From the NCBI GenBank assembly GCA_003612395.1, contig RAYQ01000005.1, forward strand, positions 62,001 to 126,000: a stretch of DNA of 64,000 nucleotides, in the 5' to 3' direction. Source of the stretch: Parablautia intestinalis (GTDB lineage: Bacteria; Bacillota; Clostridia; Lachnospirales; Lachnospiraceae). Positions 56,036-64,000 of this stretch are shown here, piece after piece. Position 1 is the first letter of the stretch. Each line of letters begins with the position of its first letter. Below the pieces are notes generated by a model, which saw only the letters and a program-made list of their open reading frames with translations, searched no databases and was not told the origin of the DNA. The position numbers and the translations under genes were made by a program.

Positions 56036-57316
56036 ATGAAAAAAAATATTATTTTATACGGTGCCACAGAAGATGCGAAAAATTTATATTGGGCTATGAA
56101 GCCATGTTGCCATATTCTAGGTTTATCAGACAGAAATATCGAAAAGGGAAAAAGGGTAGCCGAAGAATTAAACACAGTATATATAGAACCGGAAAAGATC
56201 AAAAATACGCCCTGTCACTATATATGTGTAACCTCTAAACCGGCATATGGAAATATCCATCACGATTTAGTATACAAATACAATATAAAGAGAACACAAA
56301 TTTTTTGTTATGATGATTTTTACCATGAAATTGAATTATCTTTGGGTGAGCTTAATCCTAAAAAAGTAATATATGTTATCAGATGGCCATATTGCCATTC
56401 GGGCATCGGTGCTATTTTAATGGCAGCATGCGGTAATTTATTAGATTTACCGGTTCATTATGAGGTCTACTTTGATTTTATTAACTATCGAAATGTATAT
56501 ACAGAAGAGACAATACCTGGAAGTATAAATTCGTTTGAAATGTGGTTTCAACAACCTTCCGGCCTGCGTTCCGAGGAAGTTTATCAAAGCAAAAATGTTA
56601 TTTTATCTCCTGTATTAGATTGGAGTTATAGCGGACTTGACATTGACAAAATTATCAAAAATACCGGAGATATGAGTACTTTAAAAAATTATGTACAAAT
56701 TTTCAGAAAATATTTACACCCCAATGATGAATTTAATGCTTTACTTCAAAAAGAACGGACAAAAATTTTCTGCAATAAGCAAAAAGTCTGCGGCGTAGTA
56801 TTTCGTGGAACGGACTATTTACTGGCAAAAGCATATATGCATGATATACAGCCAGATCTTGATACATTGATCGACAAAGTAAAAGAACTGCAAAAGGAAT
56901 GGCATTTTCAAAAAATATATTTATCAACAGAGGATGCGGCAGGTCAGGAACGATTTATTAAGGAATTTGGAGACATGGTCCTATTTTCTGAAAGACAACT
57001 GATTGATAATTATCCTGTTTTGCCTGCTGATTCCGCTATTGCAAACGTATGTTTTGAAAGAGAAAATGATGGATATCTGAAGGGAATGGAATACCTGCGT
57101 CAGCTATATATGCTGTCGGAATGCGATTATATGATATCAGGCTGGAACAGCAGTTTTCGAATAGCTCTATTATTGTCAGGCGGATTTGAAAAGTACTATG
57201 CATTTAATTTAGGCAAATATGGGGTTGATGATGACAGCTACGCTACCCCATGGGGACATTATGTTTTATTAGAGGAAGAAAAGAAAAAAGAAAAGCAACG
57301 CAAAGCGGCACAATAG
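56036..57316 (+). CDS. Fucosyltransferase-like protein with N-terminal Rossmann module
   Basis: From ATG 56036 it has 426 residues. A TTG at 56021 is also possible. The module is NIILYGATEDAKNLYWAM to about residue 90. The catalytic part has VCGVVFRGTDYLLAKAYMHD, similar to the HxRxD region of GT11/GT23/NodZ fucosyltransferases, then KIYLSTEDAAGQERFIKEF and DYMISGWNSSFRIALLLSGG. It probably transfers fucose from GDP-fucose, though no GDP-fucose genes lie in the window. The C-terminus is a basic KKKEKQRK tail. Confidence 0.78.
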   Translation: MKKNIILYGATEDAKNLYWAMKPCCHILGLSDRNIEKGKRVAEELNTVYIEPEKIKNTPCHYICVTSKPAYGNIHHDLVYKYNIKRTQIFCYDDFYHEIELSLGELNPKKVIYVIRWPYCHSGIGAILMAACGNLLDLPVHYEVYFDFINYRNVYTEETIPGSINSFEMWFQQPSGLRSEEVYQSKNVILSPVLDWSYSGLDIDKIIKNTGDMSTLKNYVQIFRKYLHPNDEFNALLQKERTKIFCNKQKVCGVVFRGTDYLLAKAYMHDIQPDLDTLIDKVKELQKEWHFQKIYLSTEDAAGQERFIKEFGDMVLFSERQLIDNYPVLPADSAIANVCFERENDGYLKGMEYLRQLYMLSECDYMISGWNSSFRIALLLSGGFEKYYAFNLGKYGVDDDSYATPWGHYVLLEEEKKKEKQRKAAQ

Positions 57317-57333
57317 GAAGTTGGAGAAAAAGT

Positions 57334-58299
57334 ATGAATGCATTAGTGGGATATACAGGGTTTGTTGGCAGTAATTTATACGAAACCGGTGTATTTGACA
57401 AGGTATATAATTCTAAAAATATTGATACAGCTATTGGATTAGCGCCGGATTTATTAGTATATGCAGGAATCAGAGCTGAAAAATATCTTGCCAATAATTT
57501 TCCTGAAAAGGATATGGAACTCATTTTACAGGCGCAATCCATTATCCGTTCCATTAGCCCTAAAAAGCTCGTGTTGATATCAACTATTGATGTATTAGAT
57601 ACCCCCATAAATGTGGATGAAGATGCCAGTATAAATTATAAGCAACTGCACTCATATGGACTGAATCGCTATAAGCTGGAAGAATGGGTGTTCAGGCATT
57701 ATCCCGATGCTTTAATTATTCGTTTGCCGGCATTATTCGGAAAAAATATCAAAAAAAATTTCTTGTATGATTTTATAAACGTGATTCCCTATATGCTAAA
57801 GTCTGATAAGTTTATGAATTTAGTTCAAAAGGAGCCTATCCTTAAAAATTATTATCAACCTTTAGATAATGGTTATTTTGCGTGCAGAAATTTGTCTGAT
57901 TCTGAGAAGTCAGACGCCAAAAAAATATTTAGGGAATTAGGATTTACTGCATTAAACTTTACTGACAGCCGGAGTGTTTTTCAATTTTATTGTTTATCAA
58001 ATTTATGGTCAGATATGCAAATTGCACTTACACATGATTTACACCTATGGCATCCGGCAACTGAACCTGTTTCTGCAGCTGAAATATATAAATATGTCAC
58101 AGGAGAAACTTTTTTTAATGAATTAAATTCCTCCCCGGCTTTTTACAATTATAAAACAAAACATGCTGAATTATTTGGCGGTAGAAATGGTTACATATGT
58201 GATAAGCATGTAATACTGGAACAGATCGCACAGTTTATCAGAATCGAAACAAAGCATCACATTTCTCAAGGAGAACAAAATGAAAATATCAATTTCTAA
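57334..58299 (+). CDS. SDR-like NAD(P)-binding sugar-nucleotide enzyme
   Basis: From ATG 57334, with GGAG upstream, it has 321 residues. NALVGYTGFVGSNLYETG starts a nucleotide-binding fold, and LVLISTIDVLDTPINVDED precedes SYGLNRYKLEEW. The expected YxxxK lysine is an arginine unless the register shifts to the following lysine. ALIIRLPALFGKNIKKNF follows. It could be a reductase or epimerase. It overlaps the next start by 20 bases. Confidence 0.72.
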   Translation: MNALVGYTGFVGSNLYETGVFDKVYNSKNIDTAIGLAPDLLVYAGIRAEKYLANNFPEKDMELILQAQSIIRSISPKKLVLISTIDVLDTPINVDEDASINYKQLHSYGLNRYKLEEWVFRHYPDALIIRLPALFGKNIKKNFLYDFINVIPYMLKSDKFMNLVQKEPILKNYYQPLDNGYFACRNLSDSEKSDAKKIFRELGFTALNFTDSRSVFQFYCLSNLWSDMQIALTHDLHLWHPATEPVSAAEIYKYVTGETFFNELNSSPAFYNYKTKHAELFGGRNGYICDKHVILEQIAQFIRIETKHHISQGEQNENINF

Positions 58300-59065
58300 T
58301 ATAGCCTGGGATATAGAGCAGGACAATTCGGTATATGCATTGATGGAAAAGTATGGGTATCAGGGATTGGAAATTGCTCCTTCCAGAATAATACCTGATT
58401 CTCCATATGATAATTTGGAGTATATCACTAAGTGGAAAAAAGATCTGAATAGGAAAAGAAAACTTTTGATTTCTTCCATGCAGTCGATCTGGTATGGAAA
58501 AAGCGAAAATATATTTTCTTCCGATGAAGAGCGTAAAGAACTGATGGCATATACAAAAAAAGCTGTTATTTTTGCAGAACAGATTTCCTGTAAAAACTTA
58601 GTTTTCGGCTGTCCCAAAAACCGAAAGGTTCCTGATAATATGGATCCAATGCAAATTGCCATACCATTTTTTAAAGAGGCAGCAGACTTTGCTGCCAGGC
58701 ATAATACAGTTATCGGTCTTGAAGCAGTCTCCATCATTTACAATACTAATTTTATCAATGACACATTATCTGCAATCGAATTTATCAAAGAGGTAAATTC
58801 AAAAGGACTTAAACTCAATTTAGATGTTGGGACCATGATACAAAACAAAGAGGATCTTTCTGTGGTAGAAAACAATATTCATTATGTAAATCATGTACAT
58901 ATCAGCGAACCCGGGTTAGCCGGAATTGTCAGACGCTCTATCCATACCGAATTAAAAGATTTACTAAAAAGAGAAAATTATGACGGATATATTTCTATAG
59001 AAATGAGTAAAGGTCATCCTATAGAAAATGTAATGGAATATATCAGCATGGTATTCGGGGACTAA
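58280..59065 (+). CDS. Sugar phosphate isomerase/epimerase (AP endonuclease 2 family TIM barrel)
   Basis: The 261-residue protein has the xylose-isomerase-like barrel: KISISNIAWDIEQDNSVYAL, YQGLEIAPSRI, TVIGLEAVSI, LNLDVGTMIQ, NHVHISEPG and GYISIEMSKG. The acidic residues and histidines at the strand ends would bind a divalent metal. Family members isomerise or epimerise ketoses and inosose. The substrate here is unknown. It may supply the sugar used by the downstream SDR and GTs. Confidence 0.82.
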   Translation: MKISISNIAWDIEQDNSVYALMEKYGYQGLEIAPSRIIPDSPYDNLEYITKWKKDLNRKRKLLISSMQSIWYGKSENIFSSDEERKELMAYTKKAVIFAEQISCKNLVFGCPKNRKVPDNMDPMQIAIPFFKEAADFAARHNTVIGLEAVSIIYNTNFINDTLSAIEFIKEVNSKGLKLNLDVGTMIQNKEDLSVVENNIHYVNHVHISEPGLAGIVRRSIHTELKDLLKRENYDGYISIEMSKGHPIENVMEYISMVFGD

Positions 59066-59096
59066 TTGTGTTATACCCATGAGAAAGGAATCTATG

Positions 59097-60413
59097 ATGA
59101 GCAGGATGGTAACATTTGATTCTGGAGAATTTGAAATAGCGCTGGTAACTTATAATCGTAGTGAGTTTGTCGCAGAGTGGCTGGAACACTGCTATTTCCA
59201 AGCCAAAATACGAAATATCAGTATAAGCATCTGGGACAGCAGTACGAATCATAATACCGAAAAGTATATAAAAATCTTTAATGAGAGAAATAGTTCCAAT
59301 ATAGCCTATTATCATGTAGATTCCGAAACAAGTGTAGGCTATAAGCCTATATTTCCTCTCTTAAATGTAAACTCAAAATATGTATGGATATCAGGCGATT
59401 CAAGACGCCATGATTTTGATTTGCTGGATAAAAAAATATTTCCATATTTGAAACAGGACATAGATTATGTAATTTTCCATGCAATGAGTAATGAAGAAAA
59501 TGATGGAAAAGTCTATTCAGAGAGAAATGAATTTTTGCAAGAGTGCTTTCTTTCTGTTACCTGTATAGGATTGTCTATTTTTAAAACATCTATTTTCGAA
59601 CCTTTAAAAACCAATTATAAGCTCAAAAATGAGTGTGATAAGAAATATAAAAGCAACTACGGATTCAGCTGGATAGGTTATTTCCTGGAGGCGTATGCAC
59701 TGAAAAATTACAGCGCATTGTTCAGCATTGTTCCCGTCATAGAAATCAGATCTAAACAAAAAATCCGCAGCTGGTTTAAAAGATATTATCATTGCTGGGT
59801 GGAAGATTTATGTAACTTATTGGATGGTGTATCCGAAAAATATGAAAACATAGATATTGTACTTAAAGATACCTGGAAATACCTTGCCCTTGACAGGCCA
59901 TCCATCTGTTATGAAGTGCGAAGGGCCGGCGATTTAAATCTGCAAACATTTTACAAATATAAAGATAACGGAATGTTTGACAGAGTAAGCACACATGTAG
60001 ACAGACTGGAAAGATTTGCAACTTGTCCTGTGCAGGAATTAGACAATTGTCTTGCACAGGAACTGGAACTGGAAAAAAAAATTTTTGAAACATTATGCCG
60101 CGAAAACATAGATAAAATAAAAAATTTGTCAAAAGGATGCGAACTTTGGATCTATGGAGCAGGAGCCGGCGGAAAAATTTCAGCTAATTTCTTTAAAGAG
60201 CACTCAATTCCAATATGTGGTTTTTTGGACCAAAATGCAGAAAAAATTATGTTTTTTGAAGGATTTCCAGTTAAAACGATACATGATTTAAATTCAGACA
60301 ACTGTTTTGTTTTTATCAGTTTGTTTCATTGGGCGCCATTGGTCATAAGTTCACTAACAGACCATGGGGTACATAAGGATAAAATATTTTATATGTCTCT
60401 TGGATACATGTAA
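59097..60413 (+). CDS. GT2-like glycosyltransferase with C-terminal Rossmann module
   Basis: The ATG at 59097, six bases after AGGAA, gives 438 residues. Earlier ATGs at 59079 and 59094 are in frame. GT-A motifs: FEIALVTYNRSEFVAEWLEH, ISIWDSSTNHNT and YVWISGDSRRHDFD. The C-terminal ~95 residues are the module: CELWIYGAGAGGKISANFF and CFVFISLFHWAPLV. It is the counterpart of the gene at 28333, with the same fusion order and DSS motif. Confidence 0.84.
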   Translation: MSRMVTFDSGEFEIALVTYNRSEFVAEWLEHCYFQAKIRNISISIWDSSTNHNTEKYIKIFNERNSSNIAYYHVDSETSVGYKPIFPLLNVNSKYVWISGDSRRHDFDLLDKKIFPYLKQDIDYVIFHAMSNEENDGKVYSERNEFLQECFLSVTCIGLSIFKTSIFEPLKTNYKLKNECDKKYKSNYGFSWIGYFLEAYALKNYSALFSIVPVIEIRSKQKIRSWFKRYYHCWVEDLCNLLDGVSEKYENIDIVLKDTWKYLALDRPSICYEVRRAGDLNLQTFYKYKDNGMFDRVSTHVDRLERFATCPVQELDNCLAQELELEKKIFETLCRENIDKIKNLSKGCELWIYGAGAGGKISANFFKEHSIPICGFLDQNAEKIMFFEGFPVKTIHDLNSDNCFVFISLFHWAPLVISSLTDHGVHKDKIFYMSLGYM

Positions 60414-60559
60414 GCATTGCCGCCATTATAGATTGAGAAACCAGTCTGGTAGCTGATTTTTATCAATCATAAATTTGTGCCTCTAGGCTTTATACAACAA
60501 AAAGTTTATGCTTTTCGTTACCGTAAATTCACAGTTGGTAAAAGGAGTATAGTATAAGT

Positions 60560-61330
60560 ATGTCGGTTTATAAAAAGGTTGTTCTGGTGAGTGGTGGAAC
60601 AAGTGGAATAGGGTTAGGCACAATAGAATATTTGTTAGAGCAGAATAGCTATGAGGTTATTTCTGTTTCAAGGAGCGCCGAAAATTTATCTTTGGCAAAG
60701 AAAAAGCTGGGGCCTAATGCAAGTAAAGTTCTATTTCTTCAGGGTGATATCAGCAAAGAAAATGATTGTAATAAAATTTATGAAGAAATAGATAAAAGGT
60801 TTCATAAACTGGATGGTTTAGTAAACTCCGCCGGGATCACAAAATTAGGAGGTATTGAAAAACAAACATTGGAAGACTGGAATCATTCCATAAATATAAA
60901 CCTTACAGGAATGTTTTTATTGACTAAAGTTTTATTGCCATTATTAAAGAAAGGAGCAAATTCCTCCATTGTTAATATTTCTTCTGTGTCGTCAGAAAAA
61001 GCTGGAGGTTCAATATCTTATTGCACCAGCAAAGCCGGTGTTGATATGTTAACCAAATATATGGCGCAGGAACTTGGTAAATATAACATAAGAGTAAATA
61101 GTATAAATCCCGCTGCTGTATATACAAACATCTATATAGCGAGCGGAGACTATACCCGGGAAGAATACGATGAGTGGTCAGAACAAAAAGCCTCATCCTA
61201 TCCACTGGGACGGATTGGAGATGCAAAAAAAGATCTGGCTCCAACCATAGAACTTCTGTTATCAGACAAAACTCTTTGGACAACTGGTGCAAGATACATC
61301 ATTGATGGAGGAAAAAGTATTGCAAAGTAA
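60560..61330 (+). CDS. Classical short-chain dehydrogenase/reductase
   Basis: The 256-residue SDR has the cofactor motif VLVSGGTSGIGLGTIEYL, NSAGITKLGG, the catalytic S...YxxxK (NISSVSSEKAGG, YCTSKAGVDML) and a final GARYIIDGGKS. It is of FabG type, but its place between GT2 and RfbF suggests reduction of a keto sugar. A ribosome site GGAG lies at about 60543. Confidence 0.87.
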   Translation: MSVYKKVVLVSGGTSGIGLGTIEYLLEQNSYEVISVSRSAENLSLAKKKLGPNASKVLFLQGDISKENDCNKIYEEIDKRFHKLDGLVNSAGITKLGGIEKQTLEDWNHSININLTGMFLLTKVLLPLLKKGANSSIVNISSVSSEKAGGSISYCTSKAGVDMLTKYMAQELGKYNIRVNSINPAAVYTNIYIASGDYTREEYDEWSEQKASSYPLGRIGDAKKDLAPTIELLLSDKTLWTTGARYIIDGGKSIAK

Positions 61331-61358
61331 CATTACGAAAGGAACAAAGTGAATTAAA

Positions 61359-62135
61359 ATGAAAGTCGTAATTTTAGCTGGTGGATATGGAACCCGAATC
61401 AGCGAGGAAAGTCATTTAAAGCCAAAGCCCATGATTGAAATTGGTGGCAAACCAATTTTATGGCACATCATGAAAGAATATTCTGCATGGGGATTCAATG
61501 ATTTCATTATCTGCGCTGGTTATAAACAAAACATTATAAAAGAATGGTTCGCTAATTATTATTTGCATAACAGCGATGTGACATTCAATTTCAGAAATGG
61601 TGGCGACATGACTGTTCACAATAATGTTTCCGAACCATGGGAGGTAACCATCGTGGATACCGGGCTGGATACCATGACAGGTGGACGAATTAAGCGCATC
61701 TGCCAATATACAGCAGGTGAGACTTTTATGATGACCTACGGTGATGGTCTATGTGACGTAAATATGAAAGAACTTCTCAGTTTTCATAAAGCGGGCGGCA
61801 AAATTATTACTTTGACATCTGTGTACTCCGGACAAAAGTTTGGCGTTTTGGATATTGATGATGACGCAAATATTGTATCCTTCCGTGAAAAACAGCATGC
61901 TGATGGAGCCAGAATCAATGGTGGTTATATGGTGTTAGAGCCTGACATTTTTAAATTCCTAGAAGATGACAGCACTATTTTTGAACAGTGGCCCCTCGAA
62001 AATCTAGCCAGGCAAAAGCAGGTTAAGGCATACCAGCACAATGGTTTCTGGCAGTGTATGGATACCTTAAGAGATCGAGAAAAGCTGGAATCATTATGGG
62101 AAAATGGAAATGCACCTTGGAAAGTTTGGAATTAA
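61359..62135 (+). CDS. rfbF: Glucose-1-phosphate cytidylyltransferase (RfbF), second canonical copy
   Basis: The 258-residue protein is nearly the same as the one at 42437: KVVILAGGYGTRISEESHLK, KPMIEIGGKPILWHIM, TYGDGLCDVNM, FWQCMDTLRDREKLESLWEN. It would make CDP-glucose from CTP. Substitutions cluster at the C-terminal third. Gene order differs from the first copy (an SDR of FabG type precedes it). AAAGGAAC precedes the start. Confidence 0.93.
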   Translation: MKVVILAGGYGTRISEESHLKPKPMIEIGGKPILWHIMKEYSAWGFNDFIICAGYKQNIIKEWFANYYLHNSDVTFNFRNGGDMTVHNNVSEPWEVTIVDTGLDTMTGGRIKRICQYTAGETFMMTYGDGLCDVNMKELLSFHKAGGKIITLTSVYSGQKFGVLDIDDDANIVSFREKQHADGARINGGYMVLEPDIFKFLEDDSTIFEQWPLENLARQKQVKAYQHNGFWQCMDTLRDREKLESLWENGNAPWKVWN

Positions 62136-62509
62136 TGCCTTATATTTATATGTAATTCTCATTGTTTTCCATTCTGTTGAAGATAACTTTTTGCTTTCAA
62201 ATATCCCTTCTTAAACCCACCGGATATCAGTTATCGATACCATACATATAAGATAATGCTCATTATTATACTACCAAATGGACATGGCAGTTAGATCAGG
62301 TGCAGAGCTTACTGAATTCTCAGAGGCCCTGCACTTTCTATTTTTTTATTTCAGGCATTGCTCACGTATAAACCTATTGTTCCACATGATGGGAATTCTA
62401 AAAGCAGTTATAGTATAATCAAACTACCAAATAAGGAAAGATTTGGAATTTAGAAAATTTGTACCTAAATCCCAAACTTATGGGCTGCGGACAAGAATGG
62501 AGGACTAAA
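62136..62509 (+). other. Intergenic region holding a terminator and the recombinase leader
   Basis: Apart from the hairpin at 62298-62347 I see no gene. The last part contains the recombinase ribosome site at about 62499. Confidence 0.5.
62298..62347 (+). terminator. Terminator of the rightward glycan cluster
   Basis: AGGTGCAG (62298-62305) pairs with CTGCACTT (62329-62336), followed after TCTA by seven Ts. It lies about 160 bases past the RfbF stop. Confidence 0.65.
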
Positions 62510-63112
62510 ATGAGCAATGTATATGCGTATGTGCGTGTCAGCACGCTGCATCAAAATGAAGACAGGCAGATGATTGCCATGAGCCAGGTGCAGGTACCGG
62601 AGCAAAATATTTATGTGGAAAAGCAGTCTGGAAAAGACTTCAAACGTCCCATGTACCAAAAGCTCCTTAAAAAGCTGAAGCCTAATGATGTGCTTTATAT
62701 CAAAAGTATAGACCGGCTGGGCAGAAATTATGAAGAAATATTAGCCCAGTGGCGAATACTCACCAAGCAAAAGGACGTGGATATTGTAGTACTGGATATG
62801 CCTCTTTTAGATACCAGAAAAGGAAAGGATCTTCTGGGAACTTTAATTGCAGATCTTGTTTTAAGTCTTCTGAGTTATGTAAGTGAAAACGAACGTTGTG
62901 CCATCAGGCAGCGGCAAAAGGAAGGCATTGAAGCCGCCAAGTTAAAGGGTGTTAGATTTGGCAGACCACCTAAAATCTTTCCTGAGAATTTTGGCCAGAT
63001 TTACAGTCTGTGGCTGGAAAAGGAAATAGATGCCCAGGAAGCAGCCAATTTATGTAACTTTTCAAGAACCACCTTTTATCGCAAAATTAAAGCTGTATCA
63101 GACGAGGTATAA
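62510..63112 (+). CDS. Small serine recombinase (resolvase/invertase type)
   Basis: From ATG 62510 (GGAGG seven bases upstream) the protein has 200 residues, the normal length of Tn3-type resolvases and Hin-type invertases. The catalytic serine is in AYVRVSTLHQNEDRQM, with KSIDRLGRNYEEIL and the conserved helix LLSYVSENERCAIRQRQKEG. The C-terminus has a helix-turn-helix (DAQEAANLCNFSRTTFYRKI). It could invert or resolve DNA at the island edge, but I found no clear inverted crossover sites nearby. Confidence 0.9.
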   Translation: MSNVYAYVRVSTLHQNEDRQMIAMSQVQVPEQNIYVEKQSGKDFKRPMYQKLLKKLKPNDVLYIKSIDRLGRNYEEILAQWRILTKQKDVDIVVLDMPLLDTRKGKDLLGTLIADLVLSLLSYVSENERCAIRQRQKEGIEAAKLKGVRFGRPPKIFPENFGQIYSLWLEKEIDAQEAANLCNFSRTTFYRKIKAVSDEV

Positions 63113-63267
63113 TTCATGCAAATCAAACCGATAGATAAAATAAGGGCTGATTATCTTTCATTTTAACTGGCTTTCACTCCTCCTTTTTGCTAAAATACTT
63201 ATATTACACGGCTCTGCTTTGCAGATGCGGGTCAGCTTATTGCAATTAGAAAGAGGGAAAAGACATT

Positions 63268-64000
63268 ATGGAAATTTTATTCTACCGCTATGGAAGTGTA
63301 TGCGAACCGGATATTATTCATGCCTTTCGTCAGACAGGTCTGACGGTTTTAGAGGATACCACTGAAATAACTAACAAATTCATATCAGATGCAGACCGTC
63401 TCCTGTCTGTAGAACAGACAATCAGAAGGAAACACCCTCTTTTTTTATTCAGTATCAATTTTTATCCTGTTATTGCTGATATCTGTCATATATACCGCAC
63501 GCCATATTTGTGCTGGACGGTGGACTGTCCTGTTCCCGAGCTGTTTTCCTCCTCTATCCGCCATGACACGAACCGGATATTTCTGTTTGATCAGGCGCAG
63601 TACCGTACTTTTGCCCCCTATAATCCGGAACATATTTACCATCTCCCCTTAGCTTCCGCCGCAGAGCGTTTTGACCGTGTCGTCCATTCTGTCTCCGGCT
63701 CTGACCAGGCTGCTTTTTCCTGTAATATTTCCTTTGTAGGTTCCCTTTATAATGAAAAAAATCCGCTTCATGCCCTCTCTGGCTTATCTGCCTATTCTAA
63801 GGGTTTCATACAGGGTCTTATAGAATCCTCTTTAAAAGTATATGGTTACAACCCTGTAGAGGAAGCTCTGGCAGACAATATAATAGCTGATATCAAAGAA
63901 AATGACGCTAAATTCTTCTCCCTGAAAAACCCTGTGGCCAATCCCGACCGTTACGTGGCCGCACACAGTTATATTGGCATGGAAATTGCCCAGACAGAGC
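63268..64000 (+). CDS. CgeB/DUF3880-type glycosyltransferase, 3' end outside window
   Basis: From ATG 63268 (GAGGG upstream) the frame is open to the end of the window. MEILFYRYGSVCEPDIIH, PLFLFSINFYPVIADICH, PYLCWTVDCPVPELFSS, RIFLFDQAQYRTFAPYNP and ISFVGSLYNEKNPLH match the N-terminal half of the CgeB gene at 9755 region by region. It likely begins the next glycosylation gene group beyond the recombinase. Confidence 0.85.
   Translation, partial: MEILFYRYGSVCEPDIIHAFRQTGLTVLEDTTEITNKFISDADRLLSVEQTIRRKHPLFLFSINFYPVIADICHIYRTPYLCWTVDCPVPELFSSSIRHDTNRIFLFDQAQYRTFAPYNPEHIYHLPLASAAERFDRVVHSVSGSDQAAFSCNISFVGSLYNEKNPLHALSGLSAYSKGFIQGLIESSLKVYGYNPVEEALADNIIADIKENDAKFFSLKNPVANPDRYVAAHSYIGMEIAQTE

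Noticed and set aside
62136-62509. Invertible segment flanked by recombinase sites next to the serine recombinase
   Set aside because: Only weak partial palindromes around 62220-62240 were found and no matching inverted pair.
1-64000. CRISPR array, rRNA or tRNA genes
   Set aside because: No regularly spaced repeats, no conserved rRNA stretches and no cloverleaf with CCA-type ends were seen by eye.

Overview
The window looks like a chromosomal segment of a motile, anaerobic Firmicute of the Lachnospiraceae type (Clostridium cluster XIV). The signs are strong AGGAGG ribosome sites, a sigma-28 flagellin promoter, CgeB/DUF3880 glycosyltransferases beside flagellin, DUF4422 and WbsX proteins, and Rpn/DUF1703-type AAA ATPases with decayed copies. 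No rRNA, tRNA or CRISPR array was found.

Layout. (1) 1-8.4 kb is carbohydrate catabolism: the 3' end of a GH2 glycosidase, a MATE exporter, and a leftward LacI regulator - xylulokinase-type kinase - DUF4867 - fucose/arabinose isomerase-like operon with two LacI-type operators upstream. (2) 8.6-9.8 kb is a flagellin gene with its own sigma-28 promoter. (3) 9.75-29.6 kb is a leftward cluster. It holds two CgeB-type glycosyltransferases, DUF4422 protein, two tandem hexapeptide acyltransferases, two RfbF-type nucleotidyltransferases, three FkbM methyltransferases, an SDR, a radical SAM enzyme, a ThDP enzyme, a TylF-type methyltransferase, a KdsC-GmhA fusion, a short NeuB-like synthase and a GT2. 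(4) 29.98-43.2 kb is a rightward, visibly AT-rich cluster with two radical SAM proteins, WbsX, GT2s, SDRs, DUF4422, an RmlC-like epimerase and RfbF. (5) 43.3-51 kb is a decay zone: Uma2 fragment, a complete IS66 element with 8-bp target duplication, GT8, then remnants of fdtA, fdtB, GT90, DUF4422, yafQ and a DUF1703 ATPase. (6) 51.2-62.1 kb has an intact DUF1703 ATPase and a second rightward glycan cluster (RgpF-like, CatB-like acetyltransferase, fucosyltransferase-like, SDRs, TIM-barrel isomerase, GT2, RfbF). (7) The right edge has a small serine recombinase and the start of another CgeB gene.

The simplest overall reading is a flagellin-glycosylation (or surface-glycan) island lying between two CgeB genes next to flagellin. 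Its most striking property is a small Rossmann-like module of about 90-120 residues, with a hydrophobic strand followed by (Y/F/W)G-x-G-x-x-(G/A). It is attached to the N- or C-terminus of about eighteen otherwise unrelated proteins: glycosyltransferases, methyltransferases, acyltransferases, radical SAM enzymes and DUF4422. Decayed copies are also present. I read this as a shared accessory domain that binds a common ligand or docks the enzymes together. The sequence suggests this but does not prove it.

The sugar chemistry implied is unusual. There are four RfbF-like nucleotidyltransferases without a recognisable CDP-glucose 4,6-dehydratase in the window, and a short NeuB-like synthase with a KdsC-GmhA fusion but no CMP-sugar synthetase. 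A ThDP enzyme and three radical SAM enzymes sit in the same operons.
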